A stretch of DNA of 64,000 nucleotides from JAWKIW01 sp046331175 (GTDB lineage: Bacteria; Actinomycetota; Acidimicrobiia; Acidimicrobiales; Acidimicrobilacustridaceae). The notes under the pieces are model-generated. The model was not told where the DNA came from. It saw nothing but the letters and a program-made list of their open reading frames with translations, and made no database searches. The DNA lies in assembly GCA_046331175.1 (NCBI GenBank), contig JAXLRI010000007.1, forward strand, positions 124,001 through 188,000, written 5' to 3'. Both the position numbers and the translations under genes were made by a program. Every line of letters starts with the position of its first letter. Positions within the stretch are counted from its first letter, which is position 1. Positions 18,341 to 26,943 of this stretch are shown one piece after another.

Positions 18341-18553
18341 GCGCTCGAGCTGCGTGTCCCGTCACCCAGGAGCGTGACGAGGAACGCATGCCGGCAGGTG
18401 CTCGTCCGCCGGTGCTCGGTCGGCGTTCGCCATCACCCCGGAGCGTGACCACGAACGCACACCGGCCGACCCACGTCCGCCGACGCTCGAGCTGCGTTCC
18501 CCGTCACCCAAGAGCGTGACCACGAAGGCGCACAGGCCCAGCCCGGCGATGGG
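18341..18553. repeat. Three tandem copies of a 71-bp repeat with inner hairpins
   Basis: Units at 18341-18411, 18412-18482 and 18483-18553. Each opens with GCTCG and contains GTCAC (ATCAC in unit 2), then an 8-base spacer, then GTGAC, then GAACGCA or a variant; GTGAC falls at 18374, 18445 and 18516, an exact 71-base period. Units 1 and 3 share CGCTCGAGCTGCGT. The array fills the gap between the 13E12 gene (stop 18331) and the convergent lipoprotein gene (stop at 18562). It is non-coding as far as I can see. Confidence 0.85.
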
Positions 18554-18561
18554 TCAGCGGC

Positions 18562-19173
18562 TCAGCCGTCCTGGGTGCCGAAGCCGTTGGGGTCCTCGGG
18601 GTTCGGCGAGACCGGCTCGAGCGTGGTGGTCGGCCCCCCGGCGCTGGGGGCCGTCGAGGAGGTCGACGACGACGACGTGCCGCCCACCGACATGTCGACG
18701 CCGGCCCGGCACTTCTGCATGCCCAAGGCCTGGGCCTGCGAGGCGGCCTGGGCGGTGACCTTGGCGAGGTCGTCGAACGACGGCGGCGTGGCGCCCGGCG
18801 TGGCCCCGCCGAGCAGGTTGGCCTGCAGCTCGAGCTGGCGGTTCCGCTCGTCGAGGCTGCCCAGGTAGTCGCGCACCTCGGCCCGCTTCTCGTCGGGCTT
18901 CTCGAGGTCGCGCAGCTGGCTGGCCTCCTTCTTGGACAGCTCGGCGCTCTTGCGCATGGTGTCGGCCAGCGTCGGCGTGAAGAGCACCGGCCGGATCTGG
19001 TCGGCCTCCTTCTGCACCGTGGCGCACACCTCGTCGGCCTTGGTCCGCCACGACGACAGCGGGATGCCACCGCCCGAGCACGACGCCGCCAGCAGGCCCC
19101 CGCCCGCCGCGAGGACCGCAGCGGCGGTCCGACGGCGGGCGCGCGCTCGGCGGGGGGCAGGGGTCGGCGACAT
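18562..19173 (-). CDS. Hypothetical lipoprotein
   Basis: A 203-residue protein with an Arg-rich n-region, hydrophobic core and a good lipobox (LLAASC) at residues 27-32, so it is probably anchored outside the membrane. The mature part is helical with a KADEVC ... KCRAGV Cys pair and ends in a Ser/Thr/Pro-rich tail. No family recognised. TAGGGT lies 9 bases before the ATG. It converges on the 13E12 gene across the repeat array. Confidence 0.65.
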   Translation of the reverse strand: MSPTPAPRRARARRRTAAAVLAAGGGLLAASCSGGGIPLSSWRTKADEVCATVQKEADQIRPVLFTPTLADTMRKSAELSKKEASQLRDLEKPDEKRAEVRDYLGSLDERNRQLELQANLLGGATPGATPPSFDDLAKVTAQAASQAQALGMQKCRAGVDMSVGGTSSSSTSSTAPSAGGPTTTLEPVSPNPEDPNGFGTQDG

Positions 19174-19253
19174 CGGCGACCGACCCTACCGGCCCGCCGC
19201 GACCGGCGGCTCGCGCCGGCCGCCGGGGCCCGAGCGCCAACCGACACGACGGC

Positions 19254-19259
19254 TACCGT
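19254..19259 (+). promoter_or_regulatory. -10 box TACCGT of a leaderless promoter
   Basis: TACCGT ends 7 bases before the ATG at 19267. It overlaps the GTG at 19258, which argues for ATG 19267 as the true start of the VOC gene. Confidence 0.45.
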
Positions 19260-19266
19260 GACCGCC

Positions 19267-19719
19267 ATGGAGATCAAGGAGCTCGGCCACCTCGTGCTGT
19301 ACGTGCGCGACCTCGAGCAGTCCCGCGCCTTCTACCGCGACGTGCTCGGCTTCCACGAGCTCGGCGGCGGCGACATCGGCATCCCGGCCGTCGGCTTCTC
19401 CTCGGGGCGCACCCACCACGAGCTGCTGCTCATCGAGGTCGGCCCCGACGCCGCTCCTCTGCCGGCCGGCCGGCGGGTCGGGCTCGACCACGTCGGCCTC
19501 AAGGTCGGCGACACCGACGACGAGCTGCGCGAGGCCCTCACCCGGGTCACCGAGGCCGGCGTGGAGGTGGTCGGCATGAGCGACCACACCGTCACCCACA
19601 GCCTCTACGTGCTCGACCCCGACGGCAACGAGATCGAGCTGTACATCGACGTCCCCGGCGTCGACTGGCGCGCCGACCCCACGCTCATCGGCAGCCCCAC
19701 CAAGCCCCTCCACCTCTGA
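19267..19719 (+). CDS. VOC (glyoxalase/bleomycin-resistance) family protein
   Basis: A 150-residue protein with two beta-alpha-beta-beta-beta modules: first IKELGHLVLYVRDLEQSRAFYRDVLGF, second GLDHVGLKVGDTDDELREAL and ending YVLDPDGNEIELYID, the usual metal-binding Glu. The His and Glu positions of a metal-dependent VOC enzyme are present. It could be a dioxygenase, epimerase or glyoxalase; no closer call is safe. The start was chosen from the -10 box at 19254-19259. Confidence 0.8.
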   Translation: MEIKELGHLVLYVRDLEQSRAFYRDVLGFHELGGGDIGIPAVGFSSGRTHHELLLIEVGPDAAPLPAGRRVGLDHVGLKVGDTDDELREALTRVTEAGVEVVGMSDHTVTHSLYVLDPDGNEIELYIDVPGVDWRADPTLIGSPTKPLHL

Positions 19720-19755
19720 CCCGGCCTGAGCCGAAGGGGCCGGCGCAGGCGCCGC

Positions 19756-21096
19756 TCAGGTGATGGCGCGCGGCGGACCGGCCAGCTCGCGGAAGCGCTC
19801 GTAGCGGGGCGCCATGGCGGCCGCCCAGCGCTCGTCGGGCTCGACCCGGCGACCGACCGAGGCCCACCGGCCAGCCCCGCTCGGGTCGGCCTCGAGGCCG
19901 GCGGTGACCCGGGCCAGGAAGGCGGCTCCGTAGGCACCACCTTCGGGCACGGCGACGACGTCGACGGGCAGCCCGGTGGCGTCGGCCACCGCCTGCACCC
20001 ACGGCTCGACCCGGGTGCCGCCCCCGGTCGCCACGATCCGCCGGGCCGACGCCCCGGACAGGTCGAGGTGGTGCCGGACGGTGAAGCCGGCCGCCTCGTA
20101 GGCGGCCCGCCGCACGGCACCCGGGCCCATGGTGAGGTCGAGGTCGTGCAGCACCGCCCGCCGGTCGGGGTCGTGCAGCGGCGTGCGCTCGCCCCGCACG
20201 TAGGGCTCCCAGACCGGCACGGCGGCGGGATCGTCGGGCGGCGGCCCGTCGGCGAGCAGCGCCAGCGCCCAGTTGAGGAACAGGCCACCCGCGTTCGACG
20301 GCCCGCCGACGAGCACCCGCTCGGGGGTGGTGTGGGGCAGCGTCCACAGCCCGGGCACCTCGACCCAGTCGGCCACCACCGCCCAGGTCATCAGCGTCGT
20401 CCCGCAGATGACCAGCACGTCGCCGACGTCGTCGGCCCCGGCGACGATCTGCTCGCCGATGGCGTCGATGGTGCCCCCGCCCACGGCGACGCCGGCGGCG
20501 GTGCGCCCGCAGGCAGCGTTGCCCGGGAACAGCAGGGGCAGCTGGTCGGGCCGGGCGCCGGCCTCGGCCACCACCGCTGCGTCCCACCCGGTGAAGTCGA
20601 ACAGGGGGAGCATGGTCATGGCGACGACGGTGTCGATGCCGGCGACGCCGCACAGGGCGTGGTTGGCCACCGCCTGCGCCGGCCAGTAGCCGGCGGCGCC
20701 GGGCGCCTCGGCGGCGCACCAGCGCAGCATCGACACCAGCTCGCCGCTCTCGGCCGGGTTCTTGCCCGTGACCGGACCACCCCGCCAGTCGCCGTAGAGC
20801 AGGCCGGGGGTGAGCGCCCGCCCGTCCTCGTCGACGGCGCACAGCGACGGCACCATCGCCGCCACGTCGACGCCGGCGACCTCCCGCCCCACCGCCACCT
20901 CGTCGAAGGCAGCCACCACGTTGGCCCGCCAGGCGAGGTCGGGGTCGTGCTCGAAGGCATCGGGGCGGGGGGACGCGACGGCGTGGACCTTGCGGGCCCG
21001 CGCCAGCACCGCCCCGTCGGCGGTGACCGCCACCGCCTTCACCGAGGTGGTCCCGATGTCGAGGCCGACCGTCACCACGTCGCTGGCGTCCGCCAC
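19756..21096 (-). CDS. FGGY-family carbohydrate kinase (xylulokinase-like)
   Basis: A 446-residue sugar kinase of the ASKHA fold. It opens VTVGLDIGTTSVKAVAVTADG (phosphate 1 loop) and has ATGGGTRVEPWVQAVADATGLPVDVV (adenosine motif) near residues 355-380 and EGGAYGAAFLA after it. It is shorter than typical xylulokinases (about 480-520), and the sugar cannot be assigned from sequence alone. GTG start at 21096. It stands alone, without isomerase or transporter next to it, so its pathway is open. Confidence 0.82.
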   Translation of the reverse strand: MADASDVVTVGLDIGTTSVKAVAVTADGAVLARARKVHAVASPRPDAFEHDPDLAWRANVVAAFDEVAVGREVAGVDVAAMVPSLCAVDEDGRALTPGLLYGDWRGGPVTGKNPAESGELVSMLRWCAAEAPGAAGYWPAQAVANHALCGVAGIDTVVAMTMLPLFDFTGWDAAVVAEAGARPDQLPLLFPGNAACGRTAAGVAVGGGTIDAIGEQIVAGADDVGDVLVICGTTLMTWAVVADWVEVPGLWTLPHTTPERVLVGGPSNAGGLFLNWALALLADGPPPDDPAAVPVWEPYVRGERTPLHDPDRRAVLHDLDLTMGPGAVRRAAYEAAGFTVRHHLDLSGASARRIVATGGGTRVEPWVQAVADATGLPVDVVAVPEGGAYGAAFLARVTAGLEADPSGAGRWASVGRRVEPDERWAAAMAPRYERFRELAGPPRAIT

Positions 21097-21142
21097 CGCT
21101 CCCCCTGTTCGTGCGCCCCGGAGGAGCGCCCCGTCGTCGCGG

Positions 21143-21664
21143 CTACTTCACCATGCGCAGGTTGAACGGGTAGCGGTAGGCCTCGCCGCGGCCGGCGGCG
21201 CCGCCGGCCATGAGCGGCAGGATGCAGCCGATGAGCCACACGATGAAGATCGTGGCGAACCCGATCAGCACGAACATGAGCACGTAGCTGACGATGGTGC
21301 CGATGAGCACCATGAGCTGGAAGTTCAGCGCCTCGGCCGACTGGTCCTTCACGTAGGGGTCGGTCTTGCCCTGGCCGAGGTAGATGATCAGCGGGCCGAG
21401 CCAGCCGAGGCCACCACAGGTGAGGAAGCACAGGCCGGCACCGAGGTAGTGCGCCATCGAGGCGCTCGACGTCGGGTTGGTGCCCCCGGCGGCGGGCACG
21501 GGGGCGGCGGGAACGCCACCGGCCTGCTGCTGCTCGGCGAACTGGCCCCACTGGGAGCCGTCCCACCAGCGCAGCTGGCCGTTGGTGGGATCGGGGTACC
21601 AGCCGGGAGCGGTCTGGCCACCCGCGGCCGCGGGATCAGAGCCGGAGGCGGAGGGATCGGTCAT
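21143..21664 (-). CDS. DUF2510-DUF4870 membrane protein
   Basis: A 173-residue protein. Residues 18-45 are a DUF2510 motif (APGWYPDPTNGQLRWWDGSQW), followed by a Pro/Ala linker and a DUF4870 domain with three hydrophobic helices and the conserved DPYVKDQSAEALNFQ stretch between the first two. It is a paralogue of the next gene upstream, with which it shares the C-terminal YRYPFN-RMVK ending. Function unknown; probably an inner-membrane protein. Confidence 0.8.
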   Translation of the reverse strand: MTDPSASGSDPAAAGGQTAPGWYPDPTNGQLRWWDGSQWGQFAEQQQAGGVPAAPVPAAGGTNPTSSASMAHYLGAGLCFLTCGGLGWLGPLIIYLGQGKTDPYVKDQSAEALNFQLMVLIGTIVSYVLMFVLIGFATIFIVWLIGCILPLMAGGAAGRGEAYRYPFNLRMVK

Positions 21665-21754
21665 GGCTACCTCGCACGTGACGGATGAGGGGGTGCCCTG
21701 GCACGGTAGCCGTCGGCCACCGGGCGCGCCGCGACCGCAGCGCGGTGCGGGCGG

Positions 21755-22339
21755 CTACTTCACCATGCGGATGTTGAGGGGATACCGGTACCACTCGCCC
21801 CGGTTGGCGGCCATCGCTCCCTGGATGCAGAGCACGACGTTGGCGATGGCGATGACGATCATGAGGACGAAGCCGACCAGGACGAGGGCCAGCACCACGC
21901 TGACGAGCATCCCGATCAGCACGGTGAGCTGGAAGTTGAGTGCCTCGGTGGACTGGTCCTTGGCGAACGGGTCGTCCTTGCCGGCGGTCAGCATGATGAT
22001 CAGCGGCCCGATGAAGCCGGTGAGCCAGCCGAGCAGGTGGGCGAGCATCGCCGTCGAGCGGGCGTTGGAGGCGGCGGCGCCGGGGGCCGGCGGCGCGTAG
22101 TAGCCGGGCGGCGGCGGGCCCGACCCGGGAGCCGGCGCCCAGGCACCCGGGGGCATCGGACCGGCCGGCGCGGCGAGCTGGCCCCACGCCTGGCCGTCCC
22201 ACCAGCGCAGGGCGCCGGTGGCCGGGTCGGGGTACCAGCCCGGCACCGGGGCGCCGGGGGCGGGAGCACCGGGAGCGGGAGCGCCGGGGCTCGGCCCGCC
22301 GGGGGCGGGCGGTGGCCCCGGTCGTTGCGGTTCGGTCAT
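21755..22339 (-). CDS. DUF2510-DUF4870 membrane protein, tandem paralogue
   Basis: A 194-residue paralogue of the protein at 21143-21664. It has a longer Pro/Gly/Ala-rich N-terminus with repeated PGAPA units, a DUF2510 motif (VPGWYPDPATGALRWWDGQAW) and a DUF4870 domain (DPFAKDQSTEALNFQ between helices). ATG 22339 is preceded by GGGAGGG. Ninety bases separate the two copies, so they probably arose by tandem duplication and are co-transcribed. Confidence 0.8.
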   Translation of the reverse strand: MTEPQRPGPPPAPGGPSPGAPAPGAPAPGAPVPGWYPDPATGALRWWDGQAWGQLAAPAGPMPPGAWAPAPGSGPPPPGYYAPPAPGAAASNARSTAMLAHLLGWLTGFIGPLIIMLTAGKDDPFAKDQSTEALNFQLTVLIGMLVSVVLALVLVGFVLMIVIAIANVVLCIQGAMAANRGEWYRYPLNIRMVK

Positions 22340-22406
22340 CGGCGGCCCTCCCGGTGGCGGCTCGCCGCACGGTACCGGAGCCGGCCCGCCGGCCGCGGGG
22401 AGATCG

Positions 22407-23588
22407 CTACGGCGCGGGCACCTCGACCACGGTGGCGGCACCCATGCCACCCCCGGCGCACAGCGAGGCCACGCCGATGCCGCCGCCGCGGCGGCGCAGC
22501 TCGTGGATCAACGTGACGATGATGCGGGCGCCCGACGCCGCCACCGGGTGGCCGAGGGCGACCGCGCCACCGTTGACGTTGACGATCTCGGGATCGAGGC
22601 CGAGCACCTTGATGGTGCCGACGGTCATCGAGGCGAACGCCTCGTTGATCTCGACGAGGTCGACGTCGTCGAGGGTGAGGCCGGCCCGCTCGAGGGCGCG
22701 CGGGATGGCGATGGTCGGCCCGAGGCCCGTGTCGGCCGGTGGCACGCCGGCGGCGGCCCAGGAGCGGATGGTGGCCAGGGGGGCCAGGCCGTTGGCCTCG
22801 GCGTACCCACGGTCGGCCAGCACCAGCGCGGCCGACCCGTCGTTGAGCGAGGACGAGTTGCCGGCGGTGATGGTGCCGTCGGGGACCCCCGACAGGACCC
22901 GGAGCGAGGCCAGCTTCTCCACCGTGCTCCCGCGGCGCGGGTGCTCGTCGGTGTCGAAGGTGGACGTCTCCCCCATCCACCCGCGCACCTCCATGGGGAC
23001 GATCTCCTCGGCGAAGCGGCCCTCGTCGATGGCGGCGACGGCCTTGCGGTGCGAGTGGAACGACCACTCGTCCATCTCCTCGCGCGACACGCCGACCTTG
23101 CGGGCGGTGTTCTCGCCCACGGTGACCATCATGTTCATGTTGGGGGCCTCCGGCGTGTCCGGGTGGCTGGGCGACAGCCACTGCTCGGGCATCCCGTAGG
23201 CGTAGGCGGCCTTGCGGTAGGTGATGGGCGACTGGGTCATCGACTCGGTGCCGCCGGCGATCACCACCCGGTCCATGCCGGCCACGATCGAACCGGCCGC
23301 CATGGCGACCGCGGTCATGCCGGTGGCGCACTGGCGGTTCACCGCCGCGCCGGGGGTGTCGTCGGGCAGGCCGATCTCGACGGCGAGGTAGCGGGCGATG
23401 TCGCCGCCGCCGTGGAGCACCTCGCCGAGCACCAGGTCGTCGACGTCGTCGGCGGGCACCCCCGAGCGCTTCAGCGCCTCCGTGACCGACGCCTTGCCGA
23501 TGTCGTAGATCGACGTGTTGGCCAGCGAGCCCTTGTAGGCGTCGCCGATGGCCGTGCGCGCCGCGCCGAGGACGACTGCTTCACCCAT
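22407..23588 (-). CDS. Acetyl-CoA C-acyltransferase (thiolase)
   Basis: A 393-residue thiolase with the full catalytic set: nucleophile Cys in NRQCATGMTAV near residue 89, His in GHPVAASG, and the second Cys in SLCAGGGMG near the C-terminus. It cleaves 3-ketoacyl-CoA with CoA or runs in reverse; chain-length preference is unknown. It is divergent from an SDR related to 3-hydroxyacyl-CoA dehydrogenases, with a copy of the operator-like palindrome between them, which fits a beta-oxidation role. Confidence 0.92.
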   Translation of the reverse strand: MGEAVVLGAARTAIGDAYKGSLANTSIYDIGKASVTEALKRSGVPADDVDDLVLGEVLHGGGDIARYLAVEIGLPDDTPGAAVNRQCATGMTAVAMAAGSIVAGMDRVVIAGGTESMTQSPITYRKAAYAYGMPEQWLSPSHPDTPEAPNMNMMVTVGENTARKVGVSREEMDEWSFHSHRKAVAAIDEGRFAEEIVPMEVRGWMGETSTFDTDEHPRRGSTVEKLASLRVLSGVPDGTITAGNSSSLNDGSAALVLADRGYAEANGLAPLATIRSWAAAGVPPADTGLGPTIAIPRALERAGLTLDDVDLVEINEAFASMTVGTIKVLGLDPEIVNVNGGAVALGHPVAASGARIIVTLIHELRRRGGGIGVASLCAGGGMGAATVVEVPAP

Positions 23589-23649
23589 GGATGGTGCTCC
23601 CGGATCGTTGGCCCGAGCCCCTGCCCGAGCGGTCCGCCCATTGTCGTGG

Positions 23650-23665
23650 CTGACACGGGCGTCAG
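23650..23665. promoter_or_regulatory. Operator-like palindrome, copy 3
   Basis: CTGACACGGGCGTCAG between the thiolase (start 23588) and the SDR (start 23724), roughly centred. A possible -10, TACGCT, lies at 23676-23681 toward the SDR. Confidence 0.72.
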
Positions 23666-23723
23666 CAAACACGGCTACGCTCCCCCGCACCGTGGCCCGC
23701 GGGGCCGGACGCCGGGAGGGGCC

Positions 23724-24608
23724 GTGGGGGCCGTCGAGGGGAAGATCGCCGTGGTGACAGGGGCCGGCCGCGGCATCGGCCGGGCCGAGGCCCTGGCCCT
23801 GGCCGCCGGCGGCGCCACCGTCGTGGTCAACGACGTGGATGCCGACCAGGCCGCCGTCGTGGTCGCCGAGATCGAAGGCGCCGGCGGCACTGCGGTCGCC
23901 CACACCGACGACGTGTCGACCTTCGCCGGCGCCGAGTCGGCGGTGGCCGCCGCCGTCGACGGCTTCGGCCGCCTCGACGTGCTGGTGAACAACGCCGGCA
24001 TCATCCGCGACGCCATGAGCTTCTCGATGGACGAGGCGGCGTTCGACGACGTGCTCCGGGTCCACCTCAAGGGCCACTTCGGGTGCGCCCACTTCGCCGG
24101 CATCCACTGGCGGGAGCGGGCCAAGGCCGGCGAGGAGGGGGTCACCGGCCGCATCGTGAACACCGCGTCCGAGTCGGGCCTGTACGGCCTGGCCGGCCAG
24201 GTGAACTACGCGGCGGCCAAGGCCGGCATCGCGTCGATGACCATCGCCCTCGGGCGCGAGCTGAAGAAGTACGGCGTCACCGTCAACGCCATCGCTCCCC
24301 GGGCCCGCACCCGCATGACCGAGACGGTCCTGTCGGGCATCGGCCCCACCGAGGGCGGCTTCGACGAGTGGGACCCCGCCAACATCGCCCCGGTGGTGGT
24401 GTGGCTGGCCTCCGACGCGGCGGCGCGCATCAACGGCCAGGTCTTCGTCGTGTTCGCCGACCGCGTGCACCTCATGACCGGCTGGGACCTCCACGGCACC
24501 ATCGCCAACGACGGCGCCGCCTTCACCGTCGACGAGCTGGTCGCCCGCACCGACGAGCTGTTCGGCGACCGCCGCACCGGCCTGCCCCCGATGGGCTTCG
24601 GCAGCTAG
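23724..24608 (+). CDS. Short-chain dehydrogenase, 3-hydroxyacyl-CoA dehydrogenase-like (HSD17B4 type)
   Basis: A 294-residue SDR with TGAGRGIG cofactor loop, DD at the acidic position after VVVND, NNAG, and the catalytic Ser-Tyr-Lys set (SESGLYG, YAAAK). The extended C-terminus (VFADRVHLMTGW ... FTVDELVARTDELFGDRR) is typical of the dehydrogenase part of peroxisomal multifunctional enzyme type 2 homologues. GTG start preceded by GGGAGGGG. A MaoC-like dehydratase follows on the same strand, so the pair could perform hydration and oxidation of an enoyl-CoA. Confidence 0.85.
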   Translation: MGAVEGKIAVVTGAGRGIGRAEALALAAGGATVVVNDVDADQAAVVVAEIEGAGGTAVAHTDDVSTFAGAESAVAAAVDGFGRLDVLVNNAGIIRDAMSFSMDEAAFDDVLRVHLKGHFGCAHFAGIHWRERAKAGEEGVTGRIVNTASESGLYGLAGQVNYAAAKAGIASMTIALGRELKKYGVTVNAIAPRARTRMTETVLSGIGPTEGGFDEWDPANIAPVVVWLASDAAARINGQVFVVFADRVHLMTGWDLHGTIANDGAAFTVDELVARTDELFGDRRTGLPPMGFGS

Positions 24609-24618
24609 CCGGACGAGG

Positions 24619-24714
24619 CGACCCGACCGACCCGACCGACCCGGACCGACGGACCGACCCGGACCGACAGACCCGACCGAACCGACCGACCGAACCGACG
24701 GACCGACCCGACGG
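24619..24714. repeat. Low-complexity CCGA-type short tandem repeat
   Basis: About 96 bases built from CCGAC, CCGAA and CCCGA units with little else, between the SDR stop and the SD (AAGGAG) of the MaoC-like gene. No ORF of its own. Confidence 0.7.
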
Positions 24715-24737
24715 CGAACCCAAGGAGACGAGACAGC

Positions 24738-25178
24738 ATGGCCCTCGACGAGCTCAAGGGGACCGACCTCGGCAGCCAGACCGTGGTCATCGAGCGGGCG
24801 CCCGTCCCGGTGTTCGCGGCGGCGGTGGGCGAGGACCCGACCGCCTTCCGCGACGAGGGCACGCCGGTGCCCCCCACGTACCCGTTCTGCTGGTCGTACT
24901 GGGGCACCGTCGACGGCGAGGTCAAGGGCCTGCCCATCGGCGACCTGCGCAAGCGGGGCATGATCCTGCACGGCGAGCAGGCCTTCGAGTACCACCGGTG
25001 GCCCACGGTCGGCGAGACCCTCCAGGGCCACCGCACCATCGAGGACGTGTACGAGAAGGACACGTCCTCGGCCCGCATGGAGTTCTACGTGATGGCCACC
25101 GAGTGGCGCGACCAGAGCGGCGCGCCGGTGGTGACCGACCGCTTCACGCTGATCGTGCGAGCCCGCAAGGACGCCTGA
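24738..25178 (+). CDS. MaoC-like / FAS1-type dehydratase domain protein
   Basis: A 146-residue single hotdog-fold protein matching the N-terminal MaoC dehydratase-like group (VFAAAVGEDPTAF, PPTYPFCW, GMILHGEQAFEYHRWPTVGETL). These usually hydrate enoyl-CoA, often as hetero- or homodimers; this half-type protein carries LHGEQ but not the full D-x4-H catalytic dyad of the other half, so it may need a partner or be specialised. AAGGAG stands in front of the ATG. It lies downstream of the SDR and probably belongs to its operon, across a repeat-rich gap. Confidence 0.8.
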   Translation: MALDELKGTDLGSQTVVIERAPVPVFAAAVGEDPTAFRDEGTPVPPTYPFCWSYWGTVDGEVKGLPIGDLRKRGMILHGEQAFEYHRWPTVGETLQGHRTIEDVYEKDTSSARMEFYVMATEWRDQSGAPVVTDRFTLIVRARKDA

Positions 25179-25276
25179 CCACCACGCCCTCCCGCCGACG
25201 GACGAGGCACCACCTCGGCCCCATCGGGTGCGATGCTGGCGCGCCGCCACGCAGGACCACCGAGGGGGAGGCGACC

Positions 25277-25849
25277 ATGCCGACCAGCACGATCCGCGCC
25301 CTGATCGCCGCGACCGGGGTCGCGGTCGTCGCCGTCGGCGCCGCTTGCTCGTCGAGCAGCACCCCGTCGTCCGGACCGACCCCGAGCTTCGAGACGAACC
25401 CGCCGAAGACCACGCCGACCACCGTCGTCGTGAAGACGGCCGCGTGCGACCGGCCGCCGCTGGCGGCGGCGCTGGCGGCGGCCAAGGCCGACGCGACGCT
25501 CGGTGACTTCGCCTGCAGCTCCACCTTCGCCGTGGGCACCGTGGAGGGCCCGGGGCTGGCGCAGTGGGGCGAGGCGGGGTTCTTCACGGTGGTCGAGGAC
25601 GGCCAGTGGTCCTTCGTCAAGACCGTGAAGGTCGACGACGCCACGCTGTCGGCCGCCCCCACCGGCTTCCCCCAGGCCGTGTACCAGCAGTGGCTCCCGA
25701 AGTACCAGCGCCCGGCCCGCACCTCCACCACGCTGTGCCTCTACTACGACCCCGCGACGAAGGGCTGCACCGACAAGGCCCCGGCCGGCGTCGGCGGTGG
25801 CAGCGGCGCGGGAGCGAGCGGCCAGGGTGGCGCCGAGGGCGCCGGCTGA
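25277..25849 (+). CDS. Hypothetical lipoprotein
   Basis: A 190-residue protein with a signal peptide and lipobox (AVGAAC, Cys 24), a Ser/Pro/Thr-rich spacer, then a domain with three Cys residues (TAACDRP, DFACSS, TTLCLYY) and FFTVVEDGQWSFVKTV. The C-terminus is Gly/Ala-rich. The compact beta-strand pattern is unassigned. It is convergent with the hydrolase gene. Confidence 0.65.
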   Translation: MPTSTIRALIAATGVAVVAVGAACSSSSTPSSGPTPSFETNPPKTTPTTVVVKTAACDRPPLAAALAAAKADATLGDFACSSTFAVGTVEGPGLAQWGEAGFFTVVEDGQWSFVKTVKVDDATLSAAPTGFPQAVYQQWLPKYQRPARTSTTLCLYYDPATKGCTDKAPAGVGGGSGAGASGQGGAEGAG

Positions 25850-25886
25850 TCCGGTCACGGCGACCGGTGCAACGAGGAGGCGGCGG

Positions 25887-26792
25887 CTACCAGCGCAGCT
25901 CGTCGAGGAAGCCGGCGATGAGGTTGGTGGTGGAGTTGGGGTTGTCGCCGGCGGCGAGGTGACCGGCCTTCTCGACGGTGGCCAGGCGGGCGTTGGGGAT
26001 CAGCGACGTGACCTCGTCGGCACCTTCGGCCGACAGCACGTCCGACGCCGACCCGCGCAGCAGCAGGACCGGGCAGCGCAGCGCGGCGGCCGACTCGGCG
26101 ACGCCGTCGAGGAACTGGTCGAGGTTGTCGGCGGGGTGCCCGTCGACCTCGGCCTCGCGGAACCGCCGACCGAAGCCGTGCTTCCACTCCCACCGGCCGT
26201 CGGGCCGCTGGCGCAGGTTGCGGGTCAGGCTCTCGGGGCGGACGGCCTTGCGCTGGGGCAGGTACTTCGAGATCTCCTCGGCGGCCTCCTCGAGCGAGCC
26301 GAACGACTCGTGGGCCCCCATGAAGTCGACGATCTTGCGCACGCCCTCGGGCTCGAGGCGGTGGCCGACGTCGATGAGCACCAGGCCCGCGACGCGATCG
26401 GGGTGCTCGGCCCCGAGCCGGATACCGGTGAGGCCGCCGAGCGACGCGCCCACCAGCACCACCCGGGGCATGCCGAAGGCGTCGAGCAGGGCCGGGATGG
26501 TGGTGGCGATGGCGGTCGGGCCCAGCCGCTCCTCCATCGGGTCGGAGTCGCCGTGGCTCGGCAGGTCGGGGGCCAGCACGTGGTAGCGGCCGGCCACGGC
26601 CTCGCCGAGGTCCTCGAACATGTAGGCGGTCTGACCGCCGCCGTGCAGCGCCAGCACCGATGGGAGGCCCCGGTGGCCCCACTCGAGGTAGTGGACCTGG
26701 CGGTCGTCGACCAGGGCGAAGCCGCTGCGACCGCCCCGCGGGATGTCGTGGCGGGGCGGGCCGCCCTCGGCGGGCAACGGGGTCACGGCCAT
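25887..26792 (-). CDS. Alpha/beta-hydrolase fold protein
   Basis: A 301-residue hydrolase with VLALHGGGQTAYMFED, nucleophile elbow GASLGG (Ser near residue 113), an Asp after LLLRGSASDVLS and the catalytic His in KAGHLAAGDNP. ATG 26792 is preceded by GGAGGACC. Divergent from the acyl-CoA-synthetase-like gene, with palindrome copy 4 between them (116 bases from this start). Possible roles include thioester or ring-cleavage hydrolysis in the same catabolic set; no substrate can be read. Confidence 0.82.
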   Translation of the reverse strand: MAVTPLPAEGGPPRHDIPRGGRSGFALVDDRQVHYLEWGHRGLPSVLALHGGGQTAYMFEDLGEAVAGRYHVLAPDLPSHGDSDPMEERLGPTAIATTIPALLDAFGMPRVVLVGASLGGLTGIRLGAEHPDRVAGLVLIDVGHRLEPEGVRKIVDFMGAHESFGSLEEAAEEISKYLPQRKAVRPESLTRNLRQRPDGRWEWKHGFGRRFREAEVDGHPADNLDQFLDGVAESAAALRCPVLLLRGSASDVLSAEGADEVTSLIPNARLATVEKAGHLAAGDNPNSTTNLIAGFLDELRW

Positions 26793-26908
26793 GGGGTCCT
26801 CCTGGCTCGGGCGCCCGACGGGCACGCGGCTCCGGCATCGGGACCTCGGAGGTTCCCGTGCGGGTGGCGGCAGTCTACGGCGACCACGAGCGGCCACCGG
26901 CGCGTTGG

Positions 26909-26924
26909 CTGACGCTCGTGTCAG
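26909..26924. promoter_or_regulatory. Operator-like palindrome, copy 4
   Basis: CTGACGCTCGTGTCAG, identical to copy 1, ending 19 bases before the ATG at 26944. A -10-like CATGCT lies at 26932-26937, so a bound protein would cover the spacer and -35 region. Confidence 0.75.
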
Positions 26925-26943
26925 GTCGTGCCATGCTGGCCCC

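Noticed and set aside
18361..18520. GTCAC-N8-GTGAC pairs in the 71-bp repeats as further copies of the CTGAC-N6-GTCAG operator
   Set aside because: The half-sites are in the opposite sense and the spacing differs, so they belong to the repeat, not the regulon.
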